In this document: piece by piece, positions 32,097 to 41,281 of the stretch | How positions within the stretch are numbered: the stretch's first letter is position 1 | Layout of the letters: the number at the start of each line of letters is the position of its first letter | From: Bradyrhizobium diazoefficiens | GTDB lineage: Bacteria; Pseudomonadota; Alphaproteobacteria; Rhizobiales; Xanthobacteraceae | Direction: 5' to 3' | DNA length: 64,000 nucleotides | Assembly (NCBI RefSeq): GCF_016612535.1 | Contig: NZ_JAENXS010000007.1 | Location: 74,261-138,260 of the forward strand | Notes under the pieces: model-generated | What the model saw: only the letters and a program-made list of their open reading frames with translations | Told to the model about the DNA's origin: nothing | The model's database searches: none | Position numbers and translations under genes: made by a program

Positions 32097-32282
32097 TCAG
32101 CTCAGCCTTGACGAACTCGTCCTGGCGACATTGCACTCCCGGAAGTGATAGGCGATTTCGTCGAGCGCACGCTCTTCCCATTCCTGGGCTTGCGCCAGCC
32201 AGAACACTCGGCGCTCGGAATCGAGCGCAGCGCGCTCGCGGCATAGAAATTCCTGATTGCGAATTTCGACCAGCCTGTTCAT
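32097..32282 (-). CDS. Small helical protein, 61 aa
   Basis: The protein MNRLVEIRNQEFLCRERAAL continues through a charged helix with WLAQAQEWEERALDEIAYHF and ends TSSSRLS. It is entirely helical and acidic-basic, with no signal. An AGGAG site lies ten bases before the ATG. I recall similar 50-60 aa proteins in Bradyrhizobium. Function unknown. Confidence 0.55.
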   Translation of the reverse strand: MNRLVEIRNQEFLCRERAALDSERRVFWLAQAQEWEERALDEIAYHFRECNVARTSSSRLS

Positions 32283-32631
32283 GCACTCACACTCCTGTGT
32301 GTGGAGCCATTCCCGAGGATCAGCCTAACAGAATCCGATACCTTACGTCTCACAATTTCTGTGCATATCGCGACACAGAATGGGACAGCAGCGGTTCCCG
32401 TGCACTGCGTCCTTCGCGGCGCAACATCAAATGAAAATCATCAATTAGTGATCGGTGATCGGGACGATATTCGCATCCGAGGGATCTTAACTCTTGTGGC
32501 GCAACGCGGTGCGGCAATTCGTGAAGAGACGTTCTAAACAGCTCACCGAATTCCCGACTCATTGTCGTCGCATGGTCTTCATGCAGCGCCGCTAACAGGG
32601 GCGCGCGGACAGAACTATCGCTTGAGGCAAT
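32283..32631. other. Intergenic interval, no gene supported
   Basis: About 350 bp of lower-GC sequence. I see no supported ORF, repeat or hairpin. The promoter of the 73 aa gene at 32632 should lie here but cannot be placed by eye. Confidence 0.5.
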
Positions 32632-32853
32632 ATGAGCAACGACGTCGACTTCGATCTCTCGCCGGACCAGTGGGAAGCGCTGCGTGCGCTTCGCAACCCG
32701 GTGTCGAACGGTCGCCTCTCGAAGGCTTATCTCCTCGAAGGTCTTATCGAGCTCGGCCTTGTCGTTGTGAACGACGGTACGCCTGCGATGACGCCGGCCG
32801 GGCGCAAGGTGCTGGTGCGCGGATCCTGCCGGCTTCTCGACGTCGCGGCGTGA
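32632..32853 (+). CDS. Small winged-helix-like hypothetical protein, 73 aa
   Basis: The protein MSNDVDFDLSPDQWEALRAL continues with NPVSNGRLSKAYLLEGLIEL and a wing-like GLVVVNDGTPAMTPAGRKVL, ending in LDVAA. The helix-turn-helix-wing outline (LEGLIELGLVVV then TPAGRKVL) resembles the 63 aa protein at 4413-4604 (LIADGYVERDGDLFKLTAKG). Such proteins are common and functionally unassigned. There is a weak ribosome site. It stands alone upstream of the formamidase gene. Confidence 0.55.
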   Translation: MSNDVDFDLSPDQWEALRALRNPVSNGRLSKAYLLEGLIELGLVVVNDGTPAMTPAGRKVLVRGSCRLLDVAA

Positions 32854-32979
32854 TGCTGCCGCGTGATTGCGCGATCGCCTGAAAAATAATCTTTTGCTGT
32901 CTCCCGAAATCGGATTTGTTTTCCAACGACGAACTCGCGCGCAGCGAGGACGGCAGGGAAGCCGACGAGGGAGCTGGTC

Positions 32980-33993
32980 ATGAACGGGCTAGGTGGACTG
33001 AACAAATCTCCTAATGGCGTGGTCATCGGGCTCGTGCAGTTGCAGCTACCGAACGTCGTCACCAGGGCTGATCTCGCGAAGCAGACCGAGCGCATCGTCT
33101 GGATGGTCGGCAAGGCCCGCCGCAATCTCTCCACCATGGATCTGGTGGTCTTCCCCGAATATTCGCTGCACGGCCTCTCGATGGACACCAATCCCGAGAT
33201 CATGTGCCGGCTCGACGGGCCGGAGGTCGCGGCGTTCAAGCAGGCTTGCATCGACAACAAGATCTGGGGCTGCTTCTCCATCATGGAGTTCAATCCGCAC
33301 GGCAACCCCTATAATTCCGGCCTGATCGTCGACGATCACGGCGAGATCAAGCTCTATTACCGCAAGCTTCATCCCTGGATTCCAGTCGAGCCGTGGGAGC
33401 CGGGCGACATCGGCATTCCCGTGATCGAAGGGCCGAACGGCGCGAAGATCGCGCTGATCATCTGTCATGACGGCATGTTCCCCGAGATGGCGCGGGAATG
33501 CGCCTACAAGGGCGCCGAGATCATGATCCGCACCGCCGGCTACACCGCGCCGATCCGCGAGTCCTGGCGCTTCACCAATCAGGCCAATTCGTTCCAGAAC
33601 CTGATGGTCACGGCGAACGTCTGCATGTGCGGCACCGACGGTTCATTCGATTCCATGGGCGAAGGCATGATCGTCAATTTCGACGGTACGGTGCTGGCGC
33701 ACGGCACGACCGGCCGCGCCGACGAGATCATCACGGCCGAAGTCCGGCCGGACCTCGTGCGCGAGGCCCGCATCAACTGGGGCGTCGAGAACAACATCTA
33801 CCAGCTCTGGCACCGCGGCTATGTCGCGGTGAAGGGCGGTGCGATGGACTGCCCCTACACGTTCATGCAGGACATGGTCGCCGGCACCTATCGGCTGCCG
33901 TGGGAGGACCAGGTCAAGGTCACCGATGGCACCTCCTGCGGCTTCCCCGCGCCGAACCGGACGTTCGGCAAGACGGCGAAGGCGGCAGAATAG
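32980..33993 (+). CDS. amiF: Formamidase (AmiF type)
   Basis: This 337 aa member of the nitrilase superfamily hydrolyses formamide to formate and ammonia. The catalytic triad is intact: Glu60 in VVFPEYS, Lys129 in YYRKLHPW and Cys162 in LIICHDGMFPEMA. The N-terminal MNGLGGLNKS, the NPYNSGLIVDD stretch and the end LPWEDQVKV...FGKT match Helicobacter AmiF rather than short-chain amidase AmiE. Length is typical (334-340). It stands alone upstream of dctA. It provides ammonium from formamide and so fits the nitrogen-scavenging character of the region. Confidence 0.92.
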   Translation: MNGLGGLNKSPNGVVIGLVQLQLPNVVTRADLAKQTERIVWMVGKARRNLSTMDLVVFPEYSLHGLSMDTNPEIMCRLDGPEVAAFKQACIDNKIWGCFSIMEFNPHGNPYNSGLIVDDHGEIKLYYRKLHPWIPVEPWEPGDIGIPVIEGPNGAKIALIICHDGMFPEMARECAYKGAEIMIRTAGYTAPIRESWRFTNQANSFQNLMVTANVCMCGTDGSFDSMGEGMIVNFDGTVLAHGTTGRADEIITAEVRPDLVREARINWGVENNIYQLWHRGYVAVKGGAMDCPYTFMQDMVAGTYRLPWEDQVKVTDGTSCGFPAPNRTFGKTAKAAE

Positions 33994-34079
33994 ACCGTTT
34001 CCAGCGAAAAAACGCGACATTCTGGCACGGTAGTTGCTCCTTTTGACAATCTGGACGTCGTCAAAACGGGGGAGTTTCT

Positions 34080-35399
34080 ATGTCAACCATTGCCGCGGCC
34101 CCGGCCGCCGAGCGTAAGCCGCTCTACACCTCGCTGTTCGTTCAGGTCCTCGCGGCCCTGATCCTCGGCATCATCCTCGGCGTGGTAATCCCGGATTTTG
34201 CCATCAGCCTCAAGATCCTCAGCGACGCCTTCCTGAAGCTGATCTCGATGATCGTGGCGCCGATCGTGTTCTGCGTCGTCGTCCACGGCATTGCCGGCGC
34301 GGGCGACCTCAAGAAGGTCGGCCGGGTCGGCGTCAAGGCGCTGCTCTATTTCGAGGTCATGACCACCGTCGCGCTTGTCGTCGGCCTGATCCTCGCCTAC
34401 CTCGCAGGTCCCGGCCATGGCATGAACATTGATACCTCGACGCTCGACGCCAAGGCGCTCAACACCTATGCCGACAACGCGCATAAGCTCCAAGGCGCCG
34501 GCATCGGCTCCTTCCTGCTCAACGTCATCCCGACCACCTCGTTCGACGCGCTGTCCCGCAACGACGTGCTCCAGGTGCTGTTCTTCGCCATTCTGTTTGG
34601 CGTCGGCCTGGCACTGGTCGGCGGCGAGAAGGGCAAACTCGTCACCTCGATCATCGACGCGGCCTCGGCCGTGCTGTTCCGCGTCATGGGACTTATCGTT
34701 CGGGTTGCTCCGCTTGGCGTGCTCGGCGCCGTCGCCTACACGGTCGGCAAATATGGCGTCGGCTCGCTGAAGCAGCTGGTCTCTCTGGTGATGCTGTTCT
34801 ACGTCTCCGTCGGCATCTTCGTGCTCGGCGTACTCGGCAGCGTGATGGCGCTCGCCGGAATCAACATCCTCAAATTCCTCTCTTACCTGCGCGAAGAGCT
34901 GATGATCGTGCTGGCGACCGCGTCCTCGGACGCGGTGCTGCCGCAGATCATGAAGAAACTCGAGCGGATGGGGGTGAAGGATTCCGTCGTCGGACTTGTG
35001 ATCCCGACCGGCTATTCCTTCAACCTCGACGCGTTCTCAATTTACCTCACGCTTGCCGTCGTCTTCATCGCGCAGGCGACCAACACACCACTCTCGTTCG
35101 GCGATCTCCTGCTCGTGCTCGGCGTCTCCCTGATCACGTCGAAAGGCGCGCACGGCGTGCCTGGCTCGGCGATCGTGATCCTGGCTGCGACGCTCAACGC
35201 CGTGCCAAGCATTCCTGCGATCGGCCTCGTGCTGGTGCTCTCGATAGACTGGTTTGTCGGCATGGCCCGTGCCGTCGGCAACCTCATCGGCAATTGCGTC
35301 GCAACGGTGGTGGTCGCCGCTTGGGAGGGCGATCTCGATCGCGCCAAGGCAGCTCAGGTGCTCGATGGCGGCGAGTTGGTGGACGTGACGGCGGGCTGA
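34080..35399 (+). CDS. dctA: C4-dicarboxylate:cation symporter
   Basis: This 439 aa inner-membrane protein has the dicarboxylate/amino acid:cation symporter fold. The key motifs are LATASSDAVLPQIMKKLERM (the serine-rich hairpin region), VIPTGYSFNLDAFSIYLTLA and FIAQATNTPLS. It imports succinate, malate and fumarate, the main carbon source of bacteroids in symbiosis, with Na+ or H+. The gene stands alone; no dctBD sensor-regulator pair is adjacent. The 'LDAF' in place of the usual 'LDGT' is a small deviation. Glutamate or another acid as substrate cannot be excluded. Confidence 0.88.
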   Translation: MSTIAAAPAAERKPLYTSLFVQVLAALILGIILGVVIPDFAISLKILSDAFLKLISMIVAPIVFCVVVHGIAGAGDLKKVGRVGVKALLYFEVMTTVALVVGLILAYLAGPGHGMNIDTSTLDAKALNTYADNAHKLQGAGIGSFLLNVIPTTSFDALSRNDVLQVLFFAILFGVGLALVGGEKGKLVTSIIDAASAVLFRVMGLIVRVAPLGVLGAVAYTVGKYGVGSLKQLVSLVMLFYVSVGIFVLGVLGSVMALAGINILKFLSYLREELMIVLATASSDAVLPQIMKKLERMGVKDSVVGLVIPTGYSFNLDAFSIYLTLAVVFIAQATNTPLSFGDLLLVLGVSLITSKGAHGVPGSAIVILAATLNAVPSIPAIGLVLVLSIDWFVGMARAVGNLIGNCVATVVVAAWEGDLDRAKAAQVLDGGELVDVTAG

Positions 35400-35414
35400 T
35401 ACGCCATCATTGCC

Positions 35415-35846
35415 CTAGCGCAGGTGCCCGTGCTCAAAATGCCTGCGCTCCACGGCCGTTAGCGGAGGCCTAGCCGCATTTGCCGGCGTCACCGCAGCGA
35501 CCACGGCGACGCTGGGCTGCTGCGGCGCCAGCACCAGCACGTCGAGGCCGTCAGCGGTGACCTGCATCGCATAATCATGGCCGCTCAGGAGCCGAGCCAC
35601 CACGCGCCGCAATGGCCCGTCGAAGATTCCCGTCGTCTGCGTCTGGAGCGCATCGACGGTGCGGTAATGCAGGTTGAATCGCTTTTGCAGAGCCGCCAAC
35701 ACATCGTGGAGCGAGGCGTCGTGGACTTCGAGATGCACGGCCTCCGGCCCACCATCGACCTTCACCTCGGCCGACGCAGCTCGACCAAACGCCAGGAGGA
35801 TAACCGATGTGGTCACGAGAAACCGTGATGATCGGAGCATCGTCAT
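35415..35846 (-). CDS. Exported STN-like domain protein
   Basis: This 143 aa protein has a signal peptide (FLVTTSVILLAFGRAASA). An STN/secretin-N-like domain follows: EVHDASLHDVLAALQKRFNL, then HYRTVDALQTQTTGIFDGPL and RRVVARLLSGHDYAM, which matches the short domain of TonB-dependent receptors and secretins. The ATG overlaps the stop of the sulfotransferase gene (ATGA), so the two are coupled. The odd pairing suggests one export or envelope process. The longer ORF that runs through both genes is an artefact of open frames. Confidence 0.7.
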   Translation of the reverse strand: MTMLRSSRFLVTTSVILLAFGRAASAEVKVDGGPEAVHLEVHDASLHDVLAALQKRFNLHYRTVDALQTQTTGIFDGPLRRVVARLLSGHDYAMQVTADGLDVLVLAPQQPSVAVVAAVTPANAARPPLTAVERRHFEHGHLR

Positions 35847-37402
35847 ACCAGCTCTGCCTCCTGAATCTCGCGTGCCAAGCGCGCGCGAAGCGGCGCTAAC
35901 CGCTCGGCTTGATGACGCCACTTGCCGACCGAGGACGCGTAGATCGGGCGGCGCACCTGAACGGCGCTGGCAGTCGCCGATGGCGCCGGGCTTTCGTGAA
36001 AGCGCATCACTCCATCTTCCCAGGGAAGGCCGAGAAAGCCGATGATATCTCGGCTCGCCGCCGCCTGATCCCGCACAATGTCCTCGTAGTTGATTTCCAT
36101 GAGTACATCCGGCGGCAGCACGCTGCGCCAGTGCCGCGACAGACGGCGATACGCCAGATAATAATCCGCAAGTTCGGTCTGGTGATAGGAGAACGAGAAT
36201 TTGCCGCGGAAGTGCGCCTTGTAGATCGCCCAGCACGAATCCATCGGATGCCTCTGCACGAGGATGATCTTTGCGGACGGTAGCGCCGCGTGAATAAGAC
36301 CGCAATAGAGGTAGTTCTCCAGCGTCTTGTCGATGAAACGCACATCGACCGGCACGCGCAGCGCCGCGGCCGAATCCAGATAGCGTCTGCCGATGCCCTC
36401 GGGGTCGCGTCCGCCTGGACGCTCCGCCATGGCGCGGCGCATCTCGGCTGCGAAAGCGCCGGTCTCGCCTACGGAATCCATCGCGGAGTGGCTCGCGATG
36501 ATTCGCTCCACCAGCGTGGTGCCGGTGCGCGGCAGGCCGGTGACGAAAACAGGCGCAGCGTCGGCGTAGCCGCGCGGCGCCGCTTCGATCCAGCGTCGCG
36601 TGTGCGTCTGGATGATGGCATCGATCTCGCCAATTTCGGCGGCGGGACTGCGAGCAAGCGATCGGCGCTGCAAGTTGCAGCCAGCCTCGACATGATCGAA
36701 TGCGCGTCCCCAGAGTTCGATGTCCTCGCATTCCTTGCCGAGCGCGAAGCGCAGCATGATTTCGCTCGGGCCAGACAAATCTCCCTGACCGATCAGCGCT
36801 TCCATCTCGTCGATATGATTGCGATCGGGGCTCTGGATACGCAGATCCGACCGCAAATAGTGCGCAAGGCCGTAATGGCGGTCGCTGGCGATGGCCGCAT
36901 CGCAATGGGCTTCGGCATCACCGAGCGCGCCGATCATCCGCTCGGTAGCGGCCAGGTTGAAGAGATATTGCGGCACGTCCGGTCGTCCGAGAACAGCGCG
37001 ACGAAAGAGTTCTCTCGCCCGTTGCTGTAGTCCGAGCAGACCGAACATCGCACCGACCGCATCGAGCGCATCCGGCGCATCGTCGAGATGCTGTGCCGCG
37101 ACGTCGGTCGCCGCACAGGCCTGGCGTGTCTCACCCATCATGAACAGGCACTTCGCGCGCAACACCAGCGCTATCGGATTCGTCGGCGCGAGCGCGACGG
37201 CGCGGTCGGCGCTGACGGCCGCTGCGTCCGGCCGACCCCGCAGCAGCGCGGTTTCTGTCAGCAACGCCCAAGCGCGCCAGTCGGAAGGATTCTGTCCAAG
37301 AACAGTTGCGCAAATCTGCTCGGCAGCACCCAAATTGCCTCCGGCAAACGCATCACGCGCCGCATCGATCGAAGCGGCACTCCCCGAGCGCGCTACATTC
37401 AC
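35843..37402 (-). CDS. TPR-repeat sulfotransferase
   Basis: This 519 aa protein has N-terminal TPR-like helices (about 10-260: WALLTETALLRGRPDAAAVS and similar). A C-terminal sulfotransferase domain opens with the 5'-phosphosulfate loop FVTGLPRTGTTLVERIIASH (287-305) and continues with FIDKTLENYLYCGLIHAALP. It would move a sulfuryl group from PAPS to an unknown acceptor, perhaps a polysaccharide or lipid. The TPR part may bind a protein partner. It is coupled to the STN-like gene downstream. Confidence 0.88.
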   Translation of the reverse strand: MNVARSGSAASIDAARDAFAGGNLGAAEQICATVLGQNPSDWRAWALLTETALLRGRPDAAAVSADRAVALAPTNPIALVLRAKCLFMMGETRQACAATDVAAQHLDDAPDALDAVGAMFGLLGLQQRARELFRRAVLGRPDVPQYLFNLAATERMIGALGDAEAHCDAAIASDRHYGLAHYLRSDLRIQSPDRNHIDEMEALIGQGDLSGPSEIMLRFALGKECEDIELWGRAFDHVEAGCNLQRRSLARSPAAEIGEIDAIIQTHTRRWIEAAPRGYADAAPVFVTGLPRTGTTLVERIIASHSAMDSVGETGAFAAEMRRAMAERPGGRDPEGIGRRYLDSAAALRVPVDVRFIDKTLENYLYCGLIHAALPSAKIILVQRHPMDSCWAIYKAHFRGKFSFSYHQTELADYYLAYRRLSRHWRSVLPPDVLMEINYEDIVRDQAAASRDIIGFLGLPWEDGVMRFHESPAPSATASAVQVRRPIYASSVGKWRHQAERLAPLRARLAREIQEAELV

Positions 37403-37488
37403 GCAAATTGCTCTCTGCTACGAGTGATGAAATCGACCCGGTGGCCGGTCAGCCTCCGGGTCGATCGGTCGGAGATCACCAGTTGCGG

Positions 37489-39558
37489 TCAGTCATCGTC
37501 GCGGTCGTCGTCGCGACGATCGGCGAAGTTGAAATTGCCGAAGAGATCGCCGATCGCCGGCCGGTTGACGGGAACGTAGGGATTGTCGTCCGAGGCTACA
37601 GGGTTGGGCAACGTGTCGCGCGTCTTGGGCCCAAGCGGCTTCAGATGCCAATTGCGCTCGATGAACTTGGTGATCGAGACGTGATCGCCATATTCATGCG
37701 ACATGTGTCCGCCGCGCGAGTATTTCGACACCACCAGCAGCGGAATCCGCGTGCCGTCGCCGAAGAAGTCGACCGGCTGGATATAGCCTGAATCGTAGTA
37801 GCCGCCGCCCTCGTCCATGGTGATGACGATGGCCGTCGACTTCCACAGCTCCTTGTTGGACTTCACCTGATCGACGATCTTCTTGGTGAAAGCCTCGAAC
37901 AGGTCGACGCGGGATGACGACGGATGACCATCGTTGAAGGTGCTCGGCTTGACGAAGGACACGGAAGGAAGATCGCCCTTGGCGATCGCGTCGTAGAGAT
38001 CGAGCGTATCCTTCATATGGGCATTGCGCTGCGCTGTATTGGTCATGACCGAGGCGGAGAACAGGAACGGGTTGCAGATGTTGCAGTAGAGATAGGCGAC
38101 GGGGTCCAGCGCGCCGAAATTGGTGCCTTCACCGGGCGCGGTCTTGAAGTCATTCCAGCGCTCGCCAAAATAAGCCCAGGAGACATCGGCCTGGGTCAGC
38201 GCATCTCCGATATGCCGCTGCTTGATGACAGGTGGCAGCGTGAACGGTCCGTTGTTGATCGGATCGGTGGCACCGCTGCCGATATAGGCCGGAACGTAGT
38301 TGTTCAGGAGATAGTAGGCGTTCGGCGCACAACGCGGCGGCACATGGATGGCGTTGAGATAGGTGACGACCGGACCAACGCCTGGCTGGCCCGGATCAGC
38401 GCAGTTCGAATAGCTGCCGCCGCCATAGCCGTCGTTGAGATACCAGTTGTTCGTGCCAGGCGCGGGGTTCGGATTCTCGACCTCGTTGACATATTGCGGC
38501 GGGTTGGAACCGGGGACGAGCACGTGGTCAGGCTTCGCGGGATCACCCTTGTCGTCGGCATAATAGAGCGCGTCGGCGTAGCCGATCATCATGTGATTGG
38601 CGAAAGTGCCGCCCATCACGCTCTGGTGGAAATTGTCGTTGAGCGTGTACTTGCGCGCAAGCTCGGTCAGATAGGGCGCGTCGCCCTTGGCGACATTGTA
38701 GAAGCCGAGCGCGATCGCACCTTCCTTGAGGGCGTGCGGCGTCGGGTCGCCGTTGCTCCCCGAGGAAACGCTCGATTCCACAAAGGTGAAGAGATCGGAC
38801 TGGCAGCCGCTCGGATTGTGATGCGTGGCCTTGGCGACGTCGCAGTCAAGCTGTTGCCACATCTGGTAGAACCGGTGTACCGGGCTGCCGCCATAGGTCT
38901 TGTAGAGGCTGGTTGGGGTTTCGCCGGCCTGCGCCAGGGTCACCAGCGGGTAGGCTCCGTTCGGCAGATTGTCGAAATCCAGGATACGCGAGTCCGGCGA
39001 ATTGCCGGGCAGCCCCGTCGCACCAGTCGTCAGCAGCGGCAGATCCTGCTGGCTGAGGCCGTAATCCGCTTGTGCGGCGACTTGCAGCGTGGCGAGGCAC
39101 CCGGGCCCATTGAGCGCGGCCTGATCGACCGACGTGTAGCAGGATTGCGGCGCGTAGGAGGTTCCCGGCGCCTGCACCTTGTTGGTCGTGTTGTTGTAGG
39201 GGGCCTTCTGGCTCGGGTTGATGGAGTAGGTGTTGTTGACCACGGCGGAGAATTGCGCCGACTTGGCGTAATTCGGTCCGGGCAAGCCATCCTTGGTGAC
39301 GATGCCCCTGGAGAGCAGGTTGTCGACGCGCTCGCCCGGACGCGCCGGCTCATAGGTGGCGAAGACGTGATCGAAAGTACGGTTTTCGCCGAGGATAACA
39401 ATCACATGCTTGATCGGCGACTCGGTGCGATCACCGTTCCTGTTACTTCCCCCGAGCGAATTGGCGTCCGCCGCATAAACGTCACATCCCATCAGCGACA
39501 GAATCGCTGCGGTCACCACGGTACGATCGCGCAGACGTCGTGTCATTGTCGCAAGCAT
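37489..39558 (-). CDS. Phospholipase-C-type phosphoesterase
   Basis: This 689 aa exported protein begins with a signal region ending in CDVYAADANS; the Cys may be a lipobox relative. The family start is VIVILGENRTFDHVFATY (about 50-70), and the C-terminal half contains AIVITMDEGGGYYDSGYIQP. The phosphoesterase family (PF04185) includes non-haemolytic phospholipases C and acid phosphatases, which free phosphate from lipids. The length is about right. It probably acts in the periplasm or outside the cell. The substrate remains uncertain. Confidence 0.85.
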   Translation of the reverse strand: MLATMTRRLRDRTVVTAAILSLMGCDVYAADANSLGGSNRNGDRTESPIKHVIVILGENRTFDHVFATYEPARPGERVDNLLSRGIVTKDGLPGPNYAKSAQFSAVVNNTYSINPSQKAPYNNTTNKVQAPGTSYAPQSCYTSVDQAALNGPGCLATLQVAAQADYGLSQQDLPLLTTGATGLPGNSPDSRILDFDNLPNGAYPLVTLAQAGETPTSLYKTYGGSPVHRFYQMWQQLDCDVAKATHHNPSGCQSDLFTFVESSVSSGSNGDPTPHALKEGAIALGFYNVAKGDAPYLTELARKYTLNDNFHQSVMGGTFANHMMIGYADALYYADDKGDPAKPDHVLVPGSNPPQYVNEVENPNPAPGTNNWYLNDGYGGGSYSNCADPGQPGVGPVVTYLNAIHVPPRCAPNAYYLLNNYVPAYIGSGATDPINNGPFTLPPVIKQRHIGDALTQADVSWAYFGERWNDFKTAPGEGTNFGALDPVAYLYCNICNPFLFSASVMTNTAQRNAHMKDTLDLYDAIAKGDLPSVSFVKPSTFNDGHPSSSRVDLFEAFTKKIVDQVKSNKELWKSTAIVITMDEGGGYYDSGYIQPVDFFGDGTRIPLLVVSKYSRGGHMSHEYGDHVSITKFIERNWHLKPLGPKTRDTLPNPVASDDNPYVPVNRPAIGDLFGNFNFADRRDDDRDDD

Positions 39559-39818
39559 TGCGCACCCCTCTGTTCGTTTCTGAAGGCTGAAAAAATGTTT
39601 CAGTGTACTTCAAGCTAGGGGCCATACTTGTCAGACGTGCTGCGCGAGAATGTCACTTGCATTACGCGATTGTGACAGCGTGCAGAGACATGTTGTCGCA
39701 ACTCGCGGCGCTTATGGATTGCTGTCAATGGCTTGTTGGCGATTTTGCCCGAAGGTTCCATCGTAAGACGCGGCCGGAGCGCGCGCAGGGAGACCCGCGC
39801 GCTTGCGCTGAGCCGCCT

Positions 39819-41192
39819 TCAGTCATTCCACTTCAGGAGCGGCGTTCCGTACGCCCTCCGCCAGACCGACAGGAAGCGCGGAAACCAGGAATGGGCGACC
39901 GCGCCCTTATAGGCCCAGGTGCGGTATTTCAGCCCCTGCTCCGAGATCAGCTCCTGATATCCGCCGTGGACCTCGGTCGCGGTGCGAATGTCTTTCAATA
40001 TCCCTTGCGCCCAGGCGCGGTAGGTATCGCTCCCCGAGAACTCGTCAAAGTCCAGCATGCGGTCCGCAAACTCGACGTTGAACGTCGGCCAGGACGAGCG
40101 CCCCTGATAGGCGGGCGCCGCGATCTTGTGGATCATCTTGTTCCGCGGATTATCCGCAGAGACGAGGAAGTGAAATGTGCTGGGGATGCGGAAGCGCGGC
40201 TCGGCGATGATCAGATCCGTCGTGGCCGCAAACAGCGCGCGCTCATTCGCATCGTTCAGGTCCCAAAAGCCGCGGTGCACACTGACGAAATCGAGCGCAA
40301 CCGAGGACACCGGCGGGCCCGCCGGGCTATCCAGCGAATGCCTGATAAAGCCGTCCTTGCCGAACAGGCGGAGCAGATCCCGCTTGTACTGCACGAGGTC
40401 GCGTCCGAGCAGCCGCTTCAGCTCGTTCTCACCGACCACCCCGAGCTCCACACCCCATACAAAGGTCGTGTAGACGCAAGCGTTTGTAACGAAACGCCGA
40501 CGCTCGGCGCGGGTGTCCGTTGCCGCAGAGCGGGGCCTGCTGGCGTCGCAGAGCAAAGATCTGGTGCCGTCAGCGTCGAACGGCTCCAACTCGCTCGCAA
40601 GCTTCAGGATCGCGCGCTTCAAATCGACGCCGTATTCGGCCAGCAACAAGCGGCCGGCATGCGCGCATTGCGACATTGCCAGATAGGACGACGCCCGCTC
40701 CTCGGCAGAGAGCATCTGCTGGAGACCGGCCAGAATGCCGAGCAGCGTATCGGAAGGCCGCGAGAAATAGTTCACGCCGAGATACCGGCCGCGCCCCGCC
40801 GGCACGATGGTCGTCGTGACGACGTCGGCCCGAACGGCCTCGAGCATCAGGCGAACGCTCTTTTCGAGGAGCCGCGCCCGGCGCACCGCGTCCTGCGCAT
40901 CCATGATGGTTTCGGGGTCGAGGACGTCGGGATAGAACCAGGCGAAGTCGCGCGGGTAATAGGCGGAGGCGTGCGGAGCGCCTGTGACGAGGAAGGCCTC
41001 GGTCACCGAAAAGGCGCTGTCCATCGAGTGCCGGTAAATGTCCTCGATGGCCGACAACGAATGATGCGACTGTCTCAGGAACCGATCACCGAGAAAGTTG
41101 ACCGCTTGAAGAGCATTGGCGACAAAGGTTGCAGCCAAGCCCTGGTAAAATCGGTTCTCTCGATGCCTTGGAAAGGAAATATCGCTGTTCAT
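39819..41192 (-). CDS. Possible six-hairpin glycosidase-like protein
   Basis: This 457 aa soluble protein contains APHASAYYPRDFAWFYPDVL, near residues 72-91, where a PRD-W/F-A-W phrase recalls GH15/GH63-type glucosidases. Its end has YRTWAYKGAVAHSWFPRFLS, which is reminiscent of debranching-enzyme tails. The helical content suits an (alpha/alpha)6 barrel. No proven catalytic residues can be named. It is not in an obvious operon with sugar genes. Function is inferred from fold resemblance only. Confidence 0.5.
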   Translation of the reverse strand: MNSDISFPRHRENRFYQGLAATFVANALQAVNFLGDRFLRQSHHSLSAIEDIYRHSMDSAFSVTEAFLVTGAPHASAYYPRDFAWFYPDVLDPETIMDAQDAVRRARLLEKSVRLMLEAVRADVVTTTIVPAGRGRYLGVNYFSRPSDTLLGILAGLQQMLSAEERASSYLAMSQCAHAGRLLLAEYGVDLKRAILKLASELEPFDADGTRSLLCDASRPRSAATDTRAERRRFVTNACVYTTFVWGVELGVVGENELKRLLGRDLVQYKRDLLRLFGKDGFIRHSLDSPAGPPVSSVALDFVSVHRGFWDLNDANERALFAATTDLIIAEPRFRIPSTFHFLVSADNPRNKMIHKIAAPAYQGRSSWPTFNVEFADRMLDFDEFSGSDTYRAWAQGILKDIRTATEVHGGYQELISEQGLKYRTWAYKGAVAHSWFPRFLSVWRRAYGTPLLKWND

Positions 41193-41281
41193 CGGTGCAA
41201 GTCGGCTGATCTCTCGTGATGGCGGTCACCATTTTACACATGTCTGATTCGTGTCTCTACCCGGTGACTTGCGGGGTGGGC

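Noticed and set aside
35415..36905. 496-codon ORF joining the STN-like gene with upstream sequence
   Set aside because: Its first 350 codons are out of frame within the sulfotransferase gene, which has a clear P-loop. Only the last 143 codons form a gene.
37924..39618. 564-codon plus-strand ORF
   Set aside because: It is antisense to the phosphoesterase gene, with Arg/Gly-rich shadow composition and no domain.
39603..41219. 538-codon plus-strand ORF
   Set aside because: It is antisense to the 457 aa protein and has no domain or ribosome site.
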